DNA from: Hymenopellis radicata
Lineage: Eukaryota > Basidiomycota > Agaricomycetes > Agaricales > Physalacriaceae
DNA length: 64,000 bases
Direction of reading: 5' to 3'
NCBI GenBank assembly: GCA_015501595.1
Contig: JADNRX010000001.1
Coordinates: 868,001 to 932,000 of the forward strand
Shown: piece after piece, positions 59,212 to 64,000 of the stretch
Layout: each line of letters begins with the position of its first letter
Numbering within the stretch: position 1 is the first letter of the stretch
Notes under the pieces: generated by a model
The model's input: only the letters and a program-made list of their open reading frames with translations
The model's database searches: none
Told to the model about the DNA's origin: nothing
Program-made: the position numbers and the translations under genes

Positions 59212-61526
59212 TTATTGTGCTGTTTCCGCACCAACGCTCTCCCAGAACCTGCCGAATTTCAGTACCAATATCAAACAGGATCGAGTCCCAACGTACTGGC
59301 ATCGTTCCAGTACAGAAGCAGATGTAGTAACGCGGTTTATCGCTGGCTCGAAGCTCTCTGTTCGATTGAACACGACTTCGGCTCTGCTCCTACTGCTGTA
59401 CGGCACCCAGTTCGGTAGGATGGTCGGCTCGAAAGTTTCATTCGGATCCAGAGTCTTCGCAAATGCTGAGAAGGGCTCTGAGAACGCTTCGATGAACGCT
59501 GTGTTGTTGAATGCTGGGGTACCGTCACTAGCAAAAGCATGCGAGGGCAGGAATTGGGAGCAGTGCAAATGCTTACGAGGTGAAATAATACTGAACGTCG
59601 TTGCCGTGGCCTCCAGGCGGTATCGCGAATTCACCCTGTGTATTAGGCGAGATCAGTTTCTTCGAAGACTTATTACAGTAAGAAGGCTTACTTTGAACGC
59701 GCGTCCTTCGAATGCCGCGAGCAGATAGTACGTAGGCATACAAAGATGGCTGGTACGGATGGAGATACAAGTACTTATTCCGAGAAAGCTGATCCACTTA
59801 CATTCTGCCATGATAGTCGTTACTTGCTCAAGGGGGTCCCTAGTCCAGCATAGAGATCGACTGCAGTGCCAACGCTGTCGTTCTTCAAGAACGGAAAGAG
59901 ATTCCTGAGGTACTCGGAAACGACGACAGTATCTGCGGTACTCGCGTTGACAAACAGAGCTCCTTCATTAGAGTTTGTTATCGACATTAGCCGTGCCTAC
60001 ACAAGATGCTCAGTGACTTCCCAAGAAAAGGAAGCGGAAACCATATCACCCCATTGGTGCGGCCTTCTTTCAAAGCGACTGTCGCTCTCTGTTGGATGAG
60101 GTCGCCGTCGACTACGGGAACGAATGTGTAGGTTCCAAAAAAGGCTGCTAGGTTTAAGTCGTCGTTGATAGTTTCGAGGACGTTGGTGTCCACGTTGCGC
60201 AGACAAGCTAACGTGCTGTCACTTGTAGAACAGCTAGACGGGGAAGGATTAATCGAAATGAAGGAGCAGAGATGACGACTGGACTTGCTTCGTCCTTTCC
60301 ACAACCATCCCGTACAATGCCTGATTTGTGGGTGTGTCAGTTGGACCATGGCATCCGCTCGGGACGTACATACCTCAGGAACGGTATCGTTGTAAAAGTA
60401 CTGCGATGGTAAGAACGACGAACTTGTGATAGCGCCTCTGAATAGAGGCGGAGACGTGTTTCCGTTATCTGTGATGACATGTTGAAGGACGGAGCCAGCA
60501 CCTGACAGTTTGTCAGGCCAATGTGGGAAGCTCGTTCTCAGTACACGAACCCGCGGATTGCCCCAGATAGTGACTCTCTTCGCATCACCGCCGAATTTGT
60601 TGATCTAGGGAGGAGAAATATGAGTGCAGTGTTCAAACCTCGACACACAGGACAGAAGGCGTACATGGGTTTGAACCCACTCCAACGCGAAACGTTGATC
60701 CACTGAAGTATACACTGTCATCAAGCCAACAAACCTTGGAATGCTGTACTTACAAAGACCGGCATTCAAGGTACCGTCCCGTTTAGTAGCTTCCCCAGCA
60801 AGGAATCCAAACAAGCCCAACCGATACTGAATGACAACCACGACTACATCGTTCCCGATTCCTTGATAAGATCATTGCCGTTGTACGCATCCGTCCCCAT
60901 GAAACCGACCGTGCCTCCGCTAACGTATTTGAGGATCATTGAGCAATTACCACCCAATCGAATATCATAATGTCGCGTACCCGCCACCGTGGATCCAGAC
61001 TATGACCGGTAACAATTGCGAGGACCTCGTATATTCACGAATATCGCCGGGAGTGTAAACACTAGCGTCAGTCAAACCGTTGTGAAGCTATTGTCAGCCA
61101 CATCTTGGACGCCTACTTACTTGAGGAACAAGCAATCCTCGGAATTAATCGGCGTCACGATATCGCGTTCTCGTAGCCCTGGGAAGATACCTACTGGCGC
61201 GGCGCCCGTCGAGCCTTGCAGACAACGAGGCGGAGGAACGGTGGCATTGGTGATTCCTGGCGAAAACTCCGGGGCTCGTGGGGCCCGCCATCTGAGAGGA
61301 CCTGGGAGCAGATCAGACTGGCGCGATTATGCAACGGAACGAGGCTAGCTATACCTAGAGGCGGAGTAGCAAATCGAATACCGAGAAACTCTGTACTGTT
61401 GGTAACATCTTGATTAAACAGTCCTTTATACGTCGCGTAGCCGAGGTCGACCACAGGCGAGTGGTCCTGTCCTTGCGCAAGGACGACTTGAAAGCAGCTT
61501 ACAAAAAGTATTGACGAAAGGAGCAT
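59212..61526 (-). pseudogene. Type-B carboxylesterase/lipase, secreted, with single-base lesions
   Basis: Family: alpha/beta-hydrolase carboxylesterases that hydrolyse esters outside the cell. A signal peptide is clear (MLLSSILFVSCFQVVLAQ). Conserved blocks: EFLGIRFATPPLG joined to PLRWRAPRAP, INSEDCLFL, LPVIVWIHGGG (oxyanion hole), VVVVVIQYRLGLFGFLAGE, QRFALEWVQTH, INKFGGDAKRVTIWG, nucleophile region QSAGAGSVLQHV, SITNSNEGALF, and GEFAIPPGGHGNDVQYYF with the catalytic His. The end joins LERCQ to FWESVGAETAQ at 59212. Four points need one extra base to keep the frame: near 60853-60855 (before NDVVVVV), 60561-60564 (in WG-QSAG), 59832-59836 (before LEQVTTIMAE) and 59735-59736 (in CPTYYLL). The last two could be bypassed by an alternative intron. 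One GC-AG intron is at 60234-60288. Probably a recent pseudogene, or assembly indels. Confidence 0.65.
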
Positions 61527-62263
61527 GAGAACGACGGGGAGTAATCGCGTTATTCCCGTGCTATTGTTACTTATACATCGTCCTCGAGTGCGTGTCAGGT
61601 GAATGGCAGGTCCTGGGAGCTATGTACGTTCGAAAACCCATCGCCTACAGAGAAGAGCTGGTGCAACATCGTGACAAAGCCGCACGGGCCCTCGTACGTG
61701 AACCTGAGATGCTGGAAACATCATATGAGCCTGATGGGATATGAACGCGTGAAAGTGTGCGTTAATTCAGCGCAGAATGATGCGCACGAGTCATCTACGG
61801 GGCATAGAGAAACCGGGCAAGCTAAATTTGATCCCACTGGATATCTCAGCACTACGTGATCTCTCCACGAGCAGAGCACGACGTCGATGTCGAAGGACTC
61901 GAGGCTTCTAAGGGACGCATGCTCGGCGGCTGCGGTCCGAAACCCGTCTTCCCACGACGATGTAGACGCGTTGAGGACCGTGACGATGATCAGCACTGTA
62001 AAAAGAGATGAAGGACTACTACATAACTTCACACGCTTCTGGACTGTTACAACGCCACACCAAAACGACATCATCCTACCAACTCATCTCAATCGTCAAC
62101 CTGAATCCGCTAGCGGATAAAAGACTGAGCGCCACGTTTTCTATCCGGTCATAATAGAAGTGAAGGATTAGGGCTCCAGTCCATCGCGTTACTAATCAGT
62201 CGTTCATGATAATACAATATACTTGTAACCATGCACTTGAGAACGTGGATACCACAATTCGCG
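61527..62263. other. Intergenic, no gene recognised
   Basis: About 740 bases holding the promoter of the esterase gene and the 3' flank of DUF4470 copy 2. Open frames near 61721-62120 on both strands have no domain. Nothing else is seen. Confidence 0.4.
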
Positions 62264-64000
62264 CTAAAAGGCAAACCTCCCGCGGCTAAAACTACGCATC
62301 CATTCATTAGCCTGGGCATTTGACATCTTCCGCCCCTTCACCGCGGCTGCTTCCAGAGTTTTATCCCAAGAATCAACATCCCCTACATCCTTCATCGCCG
62401 AGCAAGGGATCTTGACGCTCTGAAGCATCCAACCAGAGGCATTAACGAGACCCGCTTCGTAGCCCTCCGTGATAAAGGTATCCATCCGCTTTTTCGAGAG
62501 AAGGACAGTGCACTGGGATGCATCGAAATCGTAATCAAATGTAGACACAAACTGCAGCGAGGATGTCCAAGAGCGCGCCTTGACGATCTTTGACCGGACG
62601 TCCATTGACGTGGCGTCCATGTCCTTTGGCAGCCCGAAGACCATTAAAAGGACCATATGCGTAGGGGAACGGCATACGTCACTTCAAGGTTTTGAGAAGG
62701 TTAGGCGGCCCACAACGTACTTAATAATGGACCACTTACGTGCTGGGTTTTCCTCGCGAGGAATCTTCACGGTATATCGTCGAATGTCCGATAAGTCAGG
62801 TATGGCAGCGTTTGAGGATATAGGGAACAGTCGAGCCTCCCACAGAGCAGCAGCTACCTCGAACTCAGCCAGGAACGGCACGGTGCAGATAGGTACTAGT
62901 GGCTTTTTACGGCCGGCGATTGGAACTGGAGATAATAGGTGAGGAGGCGTGGAACGTTCGAGCCGGTTCTCCAAGATTTGTTCGACCAAGTCTGCGAGGA
63001 TATGCGAAGGGCTAGGGAAAATAATCAGGACCCGTTAATCCTTGGCGATGCTGTATCTCACTATCCGATTGTCTTCCATGTCTCCAAAGCGCGGAAGAAA
63101 GTATGCACATTTACCACTTCACGGACTTGCATCGCACAGTTCATGAGCCTGCGAAAAGGCCGGTGAGATTGCGAGCACTCCAGTAGTAGAACACGCTTAC
63201 TGAGTGTATGGCGCAGGAAGGACTGTTCGTAGGAAACACGCCGTGGCGACGGCCGTAAAGTCATCTCTTGAAAGCAATCGAGGAACTTTTTCCAAACGTT
63301 GGAACATTTGATACTCCATCGGGGCTAGTGGGTTGCCATTGAGAGCGACGCCAAACGCGCTCGAAGTCTCGTCAAGTAACGCGCCTGTGTAACTATTTTT
63401 CGAGTTAGTCAAAACGGGACAGAGAGACGAGGACCCACTCACGTGTAGATTTGGGAGCTCAAGCTGAGAGCATGAAGGTCTTTACGCGTCAACCCGCCTT
63501 CCCAGCTACCAGAGTTGAGAAGGTTGCAGCACGTAAAGTACGCTTGGTCATGAGACTTGAGGAGGGGTATCGCTGTGGTGAAGTTCGCGAGGTATCCGCC
63601 GCTAAGAAGAAGAGTCAGAAGCTTCAATAAAAATGCAACAGGTATACTTACATGTAATCAGGGACGTTCGAGGCATGTATGCGATCAAAGAGGACTGGAA
63701 AATCCTGAGAGCGGGTGAGGGTTTTAAGCCTGATGTCATCCAAGATAGCGTAGCCATCTCCCAAGATCATTTCAATCTTGAGATGGCCGCGCAACTTCTT
63801 CAACCCTATAGCAGTGTACGAAAAGAAGCCAGCAGATATACTATAGAGGCCGCCGGAATTCCTCGAATTGGCGAGGCGTTCCAAGCCCTCCGGAAAGAAC
63901 GCGGTGCAGGTTTTGAAGGGATCTTGTTCGACACGATCGCGCTCGTGGATCCTACGATTCTGTTAGACAAATCCTGCGCGTACATACTTGAGAACAAGTA
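62264..64000 (-). CDS. TPR/DUF4470-type protein, copy 2, C-terminal part only (cut by window edge)
   Basis: Paralogue of the gene at 11977-15266, same strand, with its 5' part outside the window. Matching segments, copy 2 then copy 1: RIHASNVPDYM / RIHASNVPDYA; GGYLANFTTAIPLLKSHDQA / GGFLASFTSAMPIVKCHPQA; FQRLEKVPRLLSRDDF / FRHLEHVPQLLSKSQL; CFLRTVLPAPYTQ / CFLRTVLPARYAR; VEQILENRLE / VEQILEDRLA; LLMVFGLPKDMDATSMDVRS / LLLVFGLPDDMDAVSMDVRK; SSLQFVSTFDYDFDASQCTV / SSLQFVSTFDYDCESSTCTL; VKIPCSAMKDVGDVDSWDKT / SKIPCSALQDVGDVDEWDKS. Unlike copy 1, the visible exons here are open throughout, with introns at the same places. The DUF4470 and TPR parts are presumed from copy 1. Function unknown. The stop is at 62264. 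Confidence 0.7.

Overview
The window is nuclear DNA of a filamentous basidiomycete, most likely an Agaricomycete. The evidence is a set of dense protein genes on both strands broken by many short GT-AG introns of about 45-60 nt, mid-range GC, no operons, and fungal families (Zn2Cys6 regulator, DUF7704, VID27, FES1, IKS-type kinase, DUF4470 proteins). No rRNA gene, tRNA gene, CRISPR array or intact transposon is visible.

Layout, left to right: a decayed LINE fragment (0.8-1.6 kb); a Ca2+-regulated mitochondrial carrier (-); an unrecognised proline-rich protein (-); an Argonaute (+, 7.1-11.3 kb); a TPR/DUF4470 gene (-) that looks broken in its C-terminal half; a GUP1-like membrane O-acyltransferase (+) with a reading-frame problem; a VTT/SNARE-associated Golgi membrane protein (+); a 2.8 kb stretch without a recognisable gene; a three-finger C2H2 regulator (+); a Suz12/VEFS-box-like polycomb protein (-); an unknown protein with an H1-like basic tail (+); a Snm1/Rpr2-type RNase MRP/P subunit (-) divergent from the Hsp70 exchange factor FES1 (+); an IKS-type kinase (-) divergent from the 15.7 kb midasin gene REA1/MDN1 (+, 33.1-48.8 kb); a DUF7704 membrane protein (+); VID27 (-) divergent from an 88-residue protein gene made of three small exons (+); a frameshifted F-box gene (+); a Zn2Cys6 regulator (-) divergent from the CK2 regulatory subunit (+); a carboxylesterase with several single-base lesions (-); and a second TPR/DUF4470 gene (-) cut by the right edge.

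Two themes stand out. First, the housekeeping genes (ribosome biogenesis, RNA processing, chaperone, CK2, VID27) are in good order and several pairs share very short divergent promoters (91-144 bp). The accessory genes (DUF4470 copy 1, esterase, F-box, perhaps GUP1) carry frameshifts or stops. Second, two silencing factors occur together: an Argonaute with a DEDD-type catalytic set and a VEFS-box PRC2-like protein. I did not find a clearly new multi-gene system. The best leads are the VEFS-box protein, the unannotated 88-residue gene, the broken/intact DUF4470 pair, and palindromic sites in front of the Zn2Cys6 gene.
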